DNA of 64,000 nt from Nemania diffusa. Its lineage: Eukaryota; Ascomycota; Sordariomycetes; Xylariales; Xylariaceae. The stretch is from contig JBBPUQ010000005.1 of assembly GCA_038501195.1 (NCBI GenBank), positions 4,526,001 to 4,590,000 of the forward strand, written 5' to 3'. A model generated the notes under the pieces. The model had not been told where the DNA came from. It saw only the letters and a program-made list of their open reading frames with translations, and made no database searches. The position numbers and the translations under genes are program-made. Of this stretch, positions 1 to 10,476 are shown piece by piece (position 1 is the stretch's first letter; every line of letters starts with the position of its first letter).

Positions 1-1058
1 TTCGTCGGGTTTGGTGTTACTCTCGCCGTGTTTATTTGCTGGCAACTACACATGCAAGACGACGCCCTCATCCCACCGAGGCTATTCAGAGCTCATCGCA
101 ACGTGGGACTCATCTGCGCCAGTTCTTTTTTCGTGAACGGCCCCTTTCAGATTCTCATCTACTGGCTTCCGATCTGGTTCCAGGCTGTTTTAGGGGCTTC
201 GCCCACAAGCAGCGGCGTCGACTTCTTGCCAACCGTCATCTCGGATGCTGTTTTGTCTCTGTTAGGCACGGGTATCGTAATGAAGATCGGCTGGTGGAAC
301 CCCTTCCTCCTGTTTGCGAATGTCTCAGTGTCTCTCGCCGGCGGGCTACTAAGTACGATATACCCCGCTATATCGTCAGGCCATTGGATCGGGTATCAGA
401 TCTTTGGCGGCATTGGTTATTCACTTGCGACGAACCTCGTATGTTGTTACCCGCGCACATCACACTCACTGTCCGAATCCCTACTTTCGTTCTCAAGCTG
501 ACTATAGTCGGACGGAATCCTTCAGGCCCAAATTGGGATGCAAACCTCACTTCCCCCAGAGCTGGCACCGACCGGCTCGTCGAATCTTCTGATGTTTGTG
601 TCAACGAGCTGCTCAGTCTTCCTCGCGATAGGGCAGCTGGTCTTCCAGAAGCGCCTAGAAACGAATCTTTCCAGCGTCGTCCCGCCGAACGTCGTCTCAG
701 ATATCATCTCAGCAGGCGCCACCAATTTCAGGTCCGTGTTGCCCCCGTCAGCCGATGTATCTGCTACAGTCCAAGCGTACGGCAAATCAGTTACTCAAAC
801 TTTTGTAAGTGGTAGCTCTTTTATTGCTCCTGTTATGTTTGCTGTCGCTCGTCTCATTGCAGCATCTTACGGGGGCTGGATCACATACAAACCCATCTAT
901 CAGACTTTCTGCTGACAATGGTATCGCATATGTAGTACATACCAGCGGGCGCACCGGTTATTTCTTTCCTGATAGTGTGCGGCTGCCAGTGGATTTCCAT
1001 TAAGGCACCCAAGAGCGCCGAGGTAACTGAATCTTCAGAGGAGAAAGTTCCTGAATAA
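1..1058 (+). CDS. MFS drug transporter, DHA2-type, C-terminal part (5' partial)
   Basis: C-terminal half of a 14-helix major facilitator, a plasma-membrane proton antiporter family for drugs or metabolites. The frame is open from base 1, so the N-terminus lies left of the window. Exon 1 (1-438) encodes several hydrophobic helices, including FLLFANVSVSLAGG and the GGIGYS turn. A phase-0 intron (439-525) leads to exon 2 (526-804), with the family block MQTSLPPEL followed by a helix and QLVFQKRLETNL. The end is less certain. Splicing 805-862 and 921-975 keeps the frame and joins a last exon (976-1058) with CGCQWISIKAPK and an acidic tail, but the middle exon (863-920) is polar where the family has its last helix. 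Retaining intron 805-862 gives a more helix-like stretch that stops at 913-915. Total visible about 285 residues. Substrate unknown. Confidence 0.8.
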
Positions 1059-1489
1059 GGTAACTCTTGTGATTAATTATTGGGAGTAAATAGGTTATGA
1101 CTAATTTTCTCTCCTGAAAATTGAAAAGAGTTCGCTGTGGGGAAAGCAGGAATACTTAATCAGTAATACGTTGTACAAGCGGGCACATAGTGTGTAATAT
1201 ATATACCTAAGTCAGCGCTGAACACAGGTAAAACAATACCTTGACTGCTTGACAGATAACTTGACTAACCAAGGCAAAACAAACGCATTTGAATTGATTG
1301 CCATGCAAAACAAAGATTTCTTATTTTACCTGTGTTTGCCGGTTATTTTCAAATAATTTCTTTCTTTTTTTGATTTTTTGTTGTTGTTTTTTTGGTAAAA
1401 AGAAGCTATTCAGAAGGTGTAATACTTCCTTACCTAGGTGGCAGTCTGTTTCAGGACCCACATTAACCAACCAATAGGAACCCTTTCCT

Positions 1490-1735
1490 ACCTAATAGGC
1501 CCACTTACTTACCTAGCCACTTACCTACCTAGCCACTTGCCTAGCCACACACCTACCTACCTACTTTTTACCACCTTACCTACCACCCTACTTCCTACCA
1601 CCCTACTTCCTACCACCCTACCTACCTACCACCCTACCTACCTACCACCCTACCTACCACCTTACCTACTATTTTACCTACTACTCTACCTACTACCATG
1701 CTTACTACTACCTACCTAGGTACTACACCTACTTT
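1490..1735. repeat. CCTA-type tetranucleotide / minisatellite tract inside the hAT element
   Basis: The tract is built from CCTACCTA units and longer CCTACCACCCTA(CTT) units, with a pyrimidine-rich plus strand. It lies wholly inside the 869-bp hAT element and is not present at the matching place of the 3.9-kb relative. The units drift from ACCT to TACTACC towards the right end. Reading frames through it are low-complexity and not genes. Confidence 0.8.
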
Positions 1736-1753
1736 TTTACAGCAATTTTACAA

Positions 1754-1860
1754 CGTTTTTTAACCTCACGATCTTTTTCGACCTTACGACCTTATAACCC
1801 TTCGATCTTACAACCCTACGACCCTCTGACCCTACGACCTTCCGACCCTCCGACCCTTAC
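1754..1860. repeat. Short CGACCYT / CCCTACGA-type tandem array
   Basis: Tandem variants of CGACCTTACGACC and CCCTCCGACCC follow a GTTTTTTAACC lead. The same array with fewer units recurs at about 54,585-54,655 in the truncated hAT copy. It therefore belongs to the transposon family rather than to this locus. Confidence 0.75.
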
Positions 1861-2274
1861 GAAGTAACTTAAGCGGTTTATAAGAAGCAATACAAAAGAT
1901 CGAAGGTTTTAGCTCTAACTAACTGACGCACCCGATTTTATTTGATTTATTTGATCAAATAACTGTTCAATCAAAACAATAGATTCAACCAAACAAGTCA
2001 AATAAGCGCTTTTTGCGATCAATCAAGGCAAAACAAGTCAAGAGGCTATTATTTGACTTGTTTTACCTGTGTTCAGCGCTGACCTAAGTATAGCTACGTG
2101 TAGATAGATGGATTAGCTATAAATAGTATGCAAGCATCTACACCTCGCAGTATCTTCAATCTAGACTAGACTAGAGTAGGCTAAGCGTACATGTAAAGCC
2201 CCAAATTACCAAATCCTCCACTCTGGACTTGAGCAACAACACTCGCTAACCCGAAGCAAGAAAGACTGCTTCAT

Positions 2275-3470
2275 TTACTTCTCAGTAGCAGCAGCAGCAG
2301 CAGCAGCGGCAGCCTCGGCCTCCTCATCAGCCTTAATCTTGGCCTCGTACTCAGCTAGACTGTTGATGTTCTTAGGCATGCCCGTCCATGTCAACCCTTG
2401 CTCATCCATGAGGCGGGCGCGGGCTTCCATGGCGGCCTTCCACGACGGGCGCTGGGTCATGCGCTCATGCCAGGCCTGCACGTGAGGGAAGTCGCGGAAC
2501 TTGTCCTCGGGCGCGCACTGCAGGATGGCATCGGACCGGTCGTTCCACGTCGCGAACGCGAGGTCGGCGTACGTCATCTTGTCGCCGACGAGCCACTGCC
2601 GGCCCCCGTCCCGCTGCAGCCACCCGTCGAGCACCCCGTGGATCCGCCGCACCTCGTTCTGGTACCGCTCAATGGCCGACGGCAGCTTCTCGGAGTGTAA
2701 CACTGTGAACCATCCCGCTTGCCCGAAGTAGGGACCTTGTCCGCTCATCTGAAAGTGCACTGTGGAGGAGAAAAGCGGTCAGCGTCTATTTCTCTTTGTG
2801 AATTGTGACATGGAGACGTTCGGGACTCCGGCACAACATAATAATCAATTCCCGAGCCCGTGGCAATGGCAAGCACTAGGTTAGCAGGCGAGCGCCCGCT
2901 ACCAAAGTACGAGGGCGGTGAGTCAGGAGGAGTCTACTTACACCATTGGTTGCAATAGTTCTTTTCCTTGAGCGTATCGTAACTGATCAAATGGGACTTG
3001 TCATACTGCTCGATAAGATAATTGATGATAGCTCCGGATTCCCAGAGCACGAGGTCGGTGTTCGGGTCTTGGATCGCTGTTGAGTTAAGGAGCACGAAGA
3101 TCAGTCTCAATCGCGCACTCTCGAGTGTTGCCTATGATGATCGATTGGCAGCATACCAGGGACACGCCCATTGGGGTTGAGGTCAAGGAAGGGCTTCTTC
3201 TTGATTTGCTCGAACTTGAAGGACACAATCTCATACGGCACTGAGAGCTCCTCAAGAATCAAAACAACCTGGACATATGGGAGTCAGCATCGTAAAAGCT
3301 AGAAAGGCATGTATGTAGTTGGGGCGGCACGCATTCACTGACCTTCCACGGGTTAGGTCCCGGAGCTATAGGCAACATTGATTGTTAGTTTCGCCTGTGA
3401 GAAAACATGAGTGAAAGCAAAGACTGGTGATATACTCACGTGCCATCCATACGCGGATAGGCTGCGCCAT
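2275..3470 (-). CDS. Ure2-like glutathione S-transferase
   Basis: Predicted cytosolic glutathione transferase of the fungal Ure2/GST type, 261 residues from five exons: 3470-3440, 3365-3343, 3268-3157, 3076-2942 and 2759-2275. All junctions have GT-AG ends and keep the frame. The thioredoxin-like N-terminal half contains NPNGRVPAI, the turn with the cis-Pro that holds glutathione, and LWESGAIINYLIEQYD, the glutathione-binding Glu-Ser. The helical C-terminal half contains QMSGQGPYFGQAGWF, MTYADLAF and the substrate-side helices. The protein ends in a charged tail with nine consecutive alanines, encoded by an impure GCN repeat. The likely role is conjugation or peroxide reduction of electrophiles. 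The yeast Ure2 prion and nitrogen-control domain is absent, so nitrogen regulation is not implied. Confidence 0.92.
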
Positions 3471-4819
3471 ATTGTCGGTATTGTGCTTAATGAGTCGAAT
3501 GTTGAAAAAGCGTCGGGCAGGAGTGCGAGCAAAGGTTGCTTTACTTTACCTAGAGTTTGGGATAGCTAGCTCTAAATACCACTATTCCCCCGGTTGTTAG
3601 GAAGTAAGGAGTGAAAGGGGGGTGAGGGGTGGCACTACGCGCATTGTTTCTTTGGGCAAACGCCACCTACGTGCGTTGTAGGTACCTATAACCTGCCCCT
3701 CAGATACCTATCAGATTGTAAACCAGTGCGCTGTACATGCACAGTACCCGGGTGAGGCATTGCGGTATCTAATGTAAAAGTGCTCTAACAAAACCTACAC
3801 ATTTATATAACATAATTTAAGGAGATTTAAAAATCGTAGAACTACCTTCATTTAACACAAGCAGCTACTAAATCCTAGTGTTCAGTATTTGTGTTTCTAG
3901 CTAATTGGATATATATACTACCAGTTCGTTAACCGACCATTCCGTGCTAGTTTTTATGAGTCTCTCTCCGTCTAGGAGTGATGTTTTATTACCGTTAACA
4001 TGTCCTTAACTTGTAAAGTCTGCTACATATGTAGGTACTAAACATTGTTGTTATTTAGGAGATAGTGGTCGTAACAAGGTGTAGAGGGAAATAAAGAAAG
4101 GTATACATGGCATACACTACACAACAATACCACTTTGTGACAACAAGTTTGTGATAGCTATGACGATCCTCTGCTTTTTTTTTCTTCTAAATTTTTGAAA
4201 GTCTAGAAGGGCTAGTACGGAAAATCATCTAGTGAAAGCATTATATTAGTTGTGTTGCTACTGTTGCCGTCCCTTCTCTATTCTTGTAGGGGAGAGCCAC
4301 CAAACTAAATACAGCTCTATGAGTTTTATAAGATACGGACAGACTACTTAGGTGGGTACCTCTCGAGCTGGTAGGGTCCAAACTTATGTCACAATGTCCC
4401 CCTAAAGTCAAAGAAATACCTGACTGGATTGGTTAGCGTTGAGGGTGTTTAGTTTCTACAACTGCATGTCTTTGTCCCGGTCTCTCATTTTGCAGTAGAA
4501 GAAACGTGAAACAGCCGGCTCATACTTGTAAGTAAGTTATTATTGGTTAGTTATTTCAAGAATAGGAAGGTATCATCTTGCACTTGCTCCATCTGCGAAG
4601 CTACGAAGGGCAGCTTGTTGACTTGCCACAGAATAAGAACAGACTAAACCCTATGTAGGTAGCCTTCATAGGCACTTGCTAGCACTCGCGAGGTCGTTCT
4701 TTACACATGTGTATTTTTAAGTGCCTCGATCGTTCGAGTAGCTAAAGCACATGAAACAAACGCTGCTTTTATTATTCCCCGTGTACTCTGTACCACGTAT
4801 AGTAGATAGATCACCAAGT
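3471..4819. other. Intergenic region between divergent genes
   Basis: About 1.35 kb separates the start of the GST (minus) from the start of the Ser-rich gene (plus), so it should hold both promoters. No coding frame with plausible splice sites was seen. The dispersed motif GTAGGTACCTA occurs near 3,678. If translation of the next gene starts at 4,751 rather than 4,820, the region is 69 bp shorter. Confidence 0.6.
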
Positions 4820-7800
4820 ATGTCTCCCACGATTCAGACGTCTCGTACCAGCTCTCCACCGGCTGATCTCAGGCCGGCACCACTTCGGGTACCTCTTCGT
4901 AAAACAGCGGCGAGCCTTAATGGGAACGATCCTAGGGCTGTTGTGACCGAGGACAGCGGCGGCGAGAGAAACAACCCGACGACGACGTTGCCTCGGAGAG
5001 AGATAATTCAACAATTCCAGTCAGATATTCTACCTTCGCTTTCACATCAGCGCAGCACTAGTTCCAAGGTTGAGTCATTGCTATCAAGGTTCGAGAGCCT
5101 GGATGTCGTAAACACTGAAGATACAAGATTACCTCATAATATAAATGGCTCTCACAGAGCTAGAGTCGCTGGATCCAAGCAAAAGTTGCCATCAAGTTTT
5201 ACTAATCATTTACCTATCGACTCAATACTCCGAGTCCCATCGACATCGACATCGTCCCCTCGCCATATTCGAACATATGCTAACTTTAGTTATAAGTCGA
5301 CGCTTCCCGTAAGCACACAGCCTATTGCTATAGCCCCCAATGTTACAGACCGGGGTCAATCCGGTTACAATAGCAAATCGGCATACACCAGAGTTCCATA
5401 CCGAGATGACGAGGATATGGATACGGACGAACAACTGACTTCTCATCCATCTTCATCTTATTTTACATCCCATAGTACTGTTTCATCAGCCAACCGGCGG
5501 CCTGGGTAGGATCCAAGTCTCGTCGCGGACCGACGACAATTATTCGAGGGAAACACTTGTAAGTGGAGAAGGACGTTGGGTTCTTGATCCTGTCTCAGGC
5601 GTGTACTGACATGGCTCCTAGCGCACTCTCCTTATACCGCATCAGCCATTCCAGTTCTGAGACACCCTCGGTCATTCATAACATCGAAAGGGTCCGCTTC
5701 ACGTCGCCTACAAAAGTCGAAGTCGTTTCGAATGACATCGCCATCACTCTCACCCTCCTCACCCGCCTCCGTCACATCCTTCCAACCAACAACCAAGCCC
5801 AGCCTCACTAAGGAAATATCCGAGAAGCCAGGAGCTCAGAGGTCAAGCAACGACTTGAAGTCATTGCCAGAATCAAGCACAGCGCCTCTACAACATAGGC
5901 CAAGTGTGGCTGATCTCAGACAGTCGTTTGAGAAAATCTCTCATGGTGCTGAGCCGCCAGGGGGATCGGCGAGGCTTAGTTTACCCTCCAGGCCGATAGG
6001 CCATAGCATACGACAAAGCCAGGATATGCCGCTTTCAGCTACCTTGAAGCATCTCCCAGGGCCAAGCGTCGCAGAGCGGTCTTCTATGCTGCCAGTTAGA
6101 ACATCTTGCTCACATCCGCCCCTATTTGGTAGAGGCCAGATCGTTTACGTGAGGCCAAAGACTCGGATGAATGAGCCATCTTCACCTCTCCGGCCTGTAG
6201 AAGATGCAATAGGAGCTGAGCCGAGCCCATCGTTATTAAGGACCCGCCGGTGTGATTCACAGGAGCCTCTGCTCGAGAAGGCAAAGATTTCACATGAGCC
6301 ATTGGAACTGGAGCAGCTATCTCAGTCTGGCAATGAGAAAGTTCTCCATGGAGAAGAAAGCAGCATAAATTTCGAATTGTCCATGGATGGTTTAGGGGAG
6401 ATTTCACTTCGTGATCCGCGGAAGGATGAAAACTTGGCTGAGACTCCGAAAGTTCAGCGTGAGCGATCTATTAGGCGACATGCATCAGGTCGAAGCCCTT
6501 TGAGAATCTTTAGATCACCAAAGGCGCTGTCTCCAAGTCGCCGAACTGTTCACAGAAGTGGGAAGGTATCACAACTTCGAAAATTATTCGAGAGATCATC
6601 TGGGCGATTCTCATCCCCATTGTCCCTCATGAGCATTCGTTCAAGACTGGACTCGGAGGAATATACCGATGAACTGACAGGAGATTGCCTGTCGTCCTCC
6701 TGGAATGAATCTGAATCACCGACTTCCACGCACACCATTGCCCGTAGACGATCCATGGTCCCTTCACTTACCACTGAAATATCTGTTAATGATTTTTTCT
6801 GCGACTTTGTGGGTGGTCTGAGCCACGAAGCAAGCTCGATTATTGCCTCGCCGAGTGCGACGGCGGTCGAGGCAGAGCCTCGGATGAAGCACGAATCCCC
6901 CGTCAAGGATCGGATCCTGAAATTTGAGCATTTAAGCCGCGATTCCCTGAAAGGTGGGAAAGCCAAGGATTATTGCGAGAAGACTAGTGATACTAGGATT
7001 TCATTTGTCTCCAAGAGCGGCAATAAAAAGGGCGGCAAACGCAACACGGTGCGTGGTTGGAGACCCATTCACCAAAAAGGGACTGCGATTTGGAGAAAGA
7101 TATCCAGCCCCTTCAGCCGTTCTTCAGACAGCTGGAAAGATTGTAAGAGCGAGCATGAGCATACCAATCTTAACACGGGCACTAGCTGTAATAGTAGCCT
7201 CGATCGGCTATCGCCGCTAGCAAATGATTCAAGACGCCAGCCCTGTCGTTCCAGCTCGTTCGGCTATAGTATGTATCGTGTACCGCACACGAGTCCCCAA
7301 TCCGTGCCGACCTCACAAACAACACCTAACATCCAGAGTGGGTTGGGCAACTCGTCGAATCGCCACCTAGAAAAAACATCGGACGTTAGCAACAGTAACT
7401 CATGCCCTGACACTCCACCGATCCGCAAGAGTTTCCCCATCAAAACCCGGGTTTCTAGCGGACTTCGCCAGACTAGTTGGTTTGGGCTAGATGGGCACTT
7501 TATGTCAAAACCCGTGCGAGATGGGGACTTCCGCTCATCGGAAGCAACGACGCCTAGGCCTGGAACGCCTCATGGTGATCCCAGCGCATTGCGCAAGGTC
7601 ATGCTAAAGCAGTCGGTCGAGGAGCGCAATCGCCGCAGGCAAGAGGAAAAGCAGCTGCATCGCGACCAGAAACTGCGGACTCTAGGAAGGTGGAAAGGGA
7701 AGGGTAAGGCAAAAGCAGTGGCTCCTGCGACGGGCGACGCCGTACTCACCGAGGAAGCTGGCAAAAAGCACGACAAAGGGAAAGGAAAAGAGAAGAGTCA

Positions 7801-8107
7801 GAAATGCCTCAAAAAGAACGAGGCACAGGAATCAAACGGGAGTGCAAATGAAACGAATGAGAAGACGGAATCGGGCTTCGTCGTCTTCGAGAGCAAGGAT
7901 GTCAAACTCCGCCATCCCAAGCCGCGACGACCGGGCCAGGTTCGCAAGCTGGCAAATATGTACAGGGACAAGGCAAGCAGCGGCGTGAGCGTCAATACAA
8001 AGGCGAGTAGTGGCGCGACGCTGAAGGAGAGTCGCCAGAGTTTCAGGCAGAAGGCGAGTAGTGCCCTAGGCCTTGGCAGCCGTAAGGGGAGTGGTACCGC
8101 TGGTTAA
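4820..8107 (+). CDS. Large Ser-rich low-complexity protein, frame interrupted by an in-frame TAG
   Basis: Family not recognised. Two exons, 4820-5558 and 5622-8107, flank a 63-bp intron with GTAAGT, GTACTGAC branch site and CTAG acceptor. Together they give 1,075 codons. The only break is TAG at 5507-5509, after ANRRPG; the same frame then continues (DPSLVADRRQLFEGN) through a correctly phased intron into the long exon. The protein is rich in Ser, Pro, Arg and Lys and looks largely disordered. Near the C-terminus is a charged helix, SVEERNRRRQEEKQLHRDQK, then Gly/Lys-rich KGKGKAKA repeats. No catalytic motif was seen. The start could be ATG 4820 (MSPTIQTS) or the in-frame ATG 4751. Either the gene is inactivated, or the TAG is a sequencing error, or two separate genes lie here (a second ATG is at 5732). 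Confidence 0.65.
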
Positions 8108-8697
8108 GGAACGGAAAGAAGAAAAAAACAACCGGGGGCGCGCTGAGAGAGGGGAACATGAAGCGATGATAGGAGACGGATGGCTTACGGGTGTTTGAGG
8201 TATTAGTTGTATCTATTTCGTGGCTTCAAGTTGCTCGACTGCTAGGCTTGCTATTGTGGAACGAAGGAGTTAAAGTAGGGAAGTCAAAGACCGGACAGTT
8301 ATAGTCAAAGGTCAAAAGGCTAAAATTATTGAAAAATATCAACAACGACTTTTGAAACTATCCGTTGCTGAATTTAAATTGCCAAGTGTTAAGGTGAGAT
8401 ACCAAAAATGGTCTCTAAGATTTTGGGTCTGCTGTCTGAAATCTACATGGCACACTTCTCATCGGAGTTGTGATGTTCATGTTCATATCTGTATTTAGTT
8501 GTTTATTTATTCATTCAATTCTCGTCTGTGGGACGCAGTATCTAGTCGTTGTAGAAACGCTAAGCCTGAATACTGTCTCAGTGGGGGATAGCGAGTTACA
8601 TACATACATACGTGCATACTCTGCAAGTCTACTCCAGAACTCGTATAATTCCAGCTCAGCTCAGCTCAGCTATCTGGGTATAATAGAGGGAATCCCC
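8108..8697. other. Convergent intergenic region
   Basis: About 590 bp lies between the 3' ends of the Ser-rich gene (plus) and vps23 (minus). No gene was supported. Short simple repeats occur near 8,598 (CATA units) and 8,650 (four AGCTC units). Both transcripts should terminate here. Confidence 0.6.
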
Positions 8698-10476
8698 TCA
8701 TGCACTGAGCCCCATACCTCGGCCAATCTTGCGCGCGAGCGCCTTCTTCAGGTACCACTCGCGAGCCAAGCCGCGCGTCGTCTTCGCGAAGACGGCGGGC
8801 GAGACGCGGCCGCGCTCGACGGCGCGGCCCAGGACGAAGATGGCGTCGCCGAGGGCGCGCTCCTCGGCCACGACGTCGTACAGCTGGTTGCCGACGACGG
8901 TGGTGGCGACGAGTAGGTCGTCGATGGCGGGGGGCATGCGCGTCCTGCTGTTGGTGATGACTGCGTCCGCCTCTTTGAGGGAGGACTGCAGGATCGCGGT
9001 ATTAGAGGCCAGGAGGGCGGATAGGGGGGTTAGGGCTGCCGAGTCGTTCTGGATGTTTTGGAGGGCGGTGAGCATGGCGGCGCGCTGGGAGCTTAGGCCG
9101 GCGAGCGAAGACTCGTTCTTCTGCCGGGCCTCCTGGCGCATTGAGTAGAGCGTCGAAGCAAGTTGGCGGAGGAGAGCATCTTTCTCGGGGTTGGGTGGGA
9201 TTGGCGGGGCTGGAAGGTGTGAAGGAGATGGCAAGGAGAGCGTGAGGGGTTCGTCCATGAGATCTGGGGGTGGTGGAGGTTTTGCTACAGGTTGGGGCGG
9301 AGGTTGTTGAGGAGCTGGCTGCTGCCAGTTTGGCGGGGGGCCTCCTCTATAAGCTGGTGGCTCTGAGATGCCTGATGTGTATGATTGTCGTCTGGGGTCG
9401 GGTTGTTGCTGTAAGCCGGCTAATGGGATTTCTTGCGGATAGGTGGGCCTTTGCTGCTGGCTATGATATTGAACGTTCGGGGGTGCCTGCGAGTATGCCT
9501 GTGGTGGTGCTTGCATTTGTGGATGTGCTGGTGCTCCTGGTGGTGGTAAGGGTGGTGCCGCATCATACCGTGAAGGTCGATTCACTGGCGGCACACTCTG
9601 TTGTTCTGGCTGGTTCGAATTATACCAGCTAGGCTGCTGCTGGCGCACCTCTTGCCTGGGTAAGGGTGGTAGGGGAGGTCCGTCGGTGCGGACAGTTGGA
9701 GTTGGTATAGCTTGAGGCAGATCATGGCCTTTGGGCGGAGGGGGAGGCGGTCGCGGATTGTTCGCATGGGGCGATTGTGTTGGTTGGGGACTGGGCCGTG
9801 CCATATTAGGAGGCAGTGGGGGCACAGGAGGTGGTGGCGTTGGTGACTGTGCTAACTGTTCCTGCGCTGGTCGAAGCTGTTGGCGGGAGACAACGGGAGG
9901 TTCTTTGGCAAATATGTCCCGCAATATAGCAAGAAAGTCCAATATGGAAGACTTCTGTCGATGATAAACATATCAGCCTGGCTCATAATCAAAGCTAGAT
10001 GTAGTTGGATATCGGCCTGTACTCACATCCCAGAACTCAGCCCATCGTACTAGATAGGGGTGGTATACCCTTCCCTGGGGGTCGACGTGTTGGCCGGGAC
10101 GCACCATCATGGTCTCGGTGGGGGTTACGTAGCCCAGCGGAGGCTCGCGTGGGTATGCGTGAGGCACCCATATCGAGATGGGGAACCGGTAGGTCGTGCC
10201 ACGGAAGACGACGGGTATGGTACCTGACAGGTGGAGGAGCAGGGCCGAGACGCCATTGTCAAATGCTGTTGAGGTCGGATAAGTGAGTGCACGGAGGAGC
10301 TATCGGGTGAACAATGAAGAGCTATAGTCTGACGTACTGTGGACATCTGTTCTCGGTAGCAATGACGGGTACTGTGAGAGAGCCTGAGCTACGTCATTGT
10401 AGGTGCGATTGACATCGTGATATTCACTTGTCAGGACGCTGTATAGCCAGTTGAGGACGTGCTGCTCGACGACCAT
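8698..10476 (-). CDS. vps23: ESCRT-I subunit Vps23 / Tsg101 homologue
   Basis: Ubiquitin-binding subunit of ESCRT-I, which sorts ubiquitinated membrane proteins into multivesicular endosomes. Three exons (10476-10338, 10265-10027, 9954-8698) give 544 residues with in-frame GT-AG junctions. Residues 1-~145 form the UEV domain (inactive E2 fold): YNDVAQALSQYPSLLP, YPREPPLGYVTPT, VDPQGRVYHPYLVRW. The E2 active-site Cys is absent, as expected. A Pro/Gln-rich linker of about 230 residues follows. The C-terminal third holds the coiled stalk starting DALLRQLASTLYSMRQEA and the steadiness box, where LYDVVAEERALGDAIFVLG and AREWYLKKAL are typical. Domain order matches Tsg101/Vps23. The plus-strand frames across the linker are antisense shadows. 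Confidence 0.95.

Larger units (their letters stand above)
1213..2081. mobile_element. Non-autonomous hAT transposon (869 bp) with TIRs and 8-bp TSD
   Basis: The ends are perfect 24-bp inverted repeats: 1213-1236 starts CAGCGCTGAACACAGG and 2058-2081 is its reverse complement. The element is flanked on both sides by the direct repeat ACCTAAGT (1205-1212 and 2082-2089). An 8-bp duplication and a CAGNG-type terminus are the hAT superfamily signature. Subterminal copies of TTGAC/CTTGTTT motifs lie inside both ends. There is no transposase frame. The first ~230 bp match the left end of the 3.9-kb element at 55,269 and the last ~120 bp match its right end, so this is probably an internally deleted or rearranged relative. 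Unlike that element it shows almost no RIP-type decay. Confidence 0.88.

Noticed and set aside
1490..1735. Interstitial telomere repeat
   Set aside because: Units are CCTA and CCACCCTA, not the fungal CCCTAA telomere unit, and the tract is inside a transposon.
8729..9632. Plus-strand open frames over the vps23 locus
   Set aside because: Antisense shadows of the GC-rich, Pro/Gln-rich Vps23 linker and C-terminal domain; no domain of their own.
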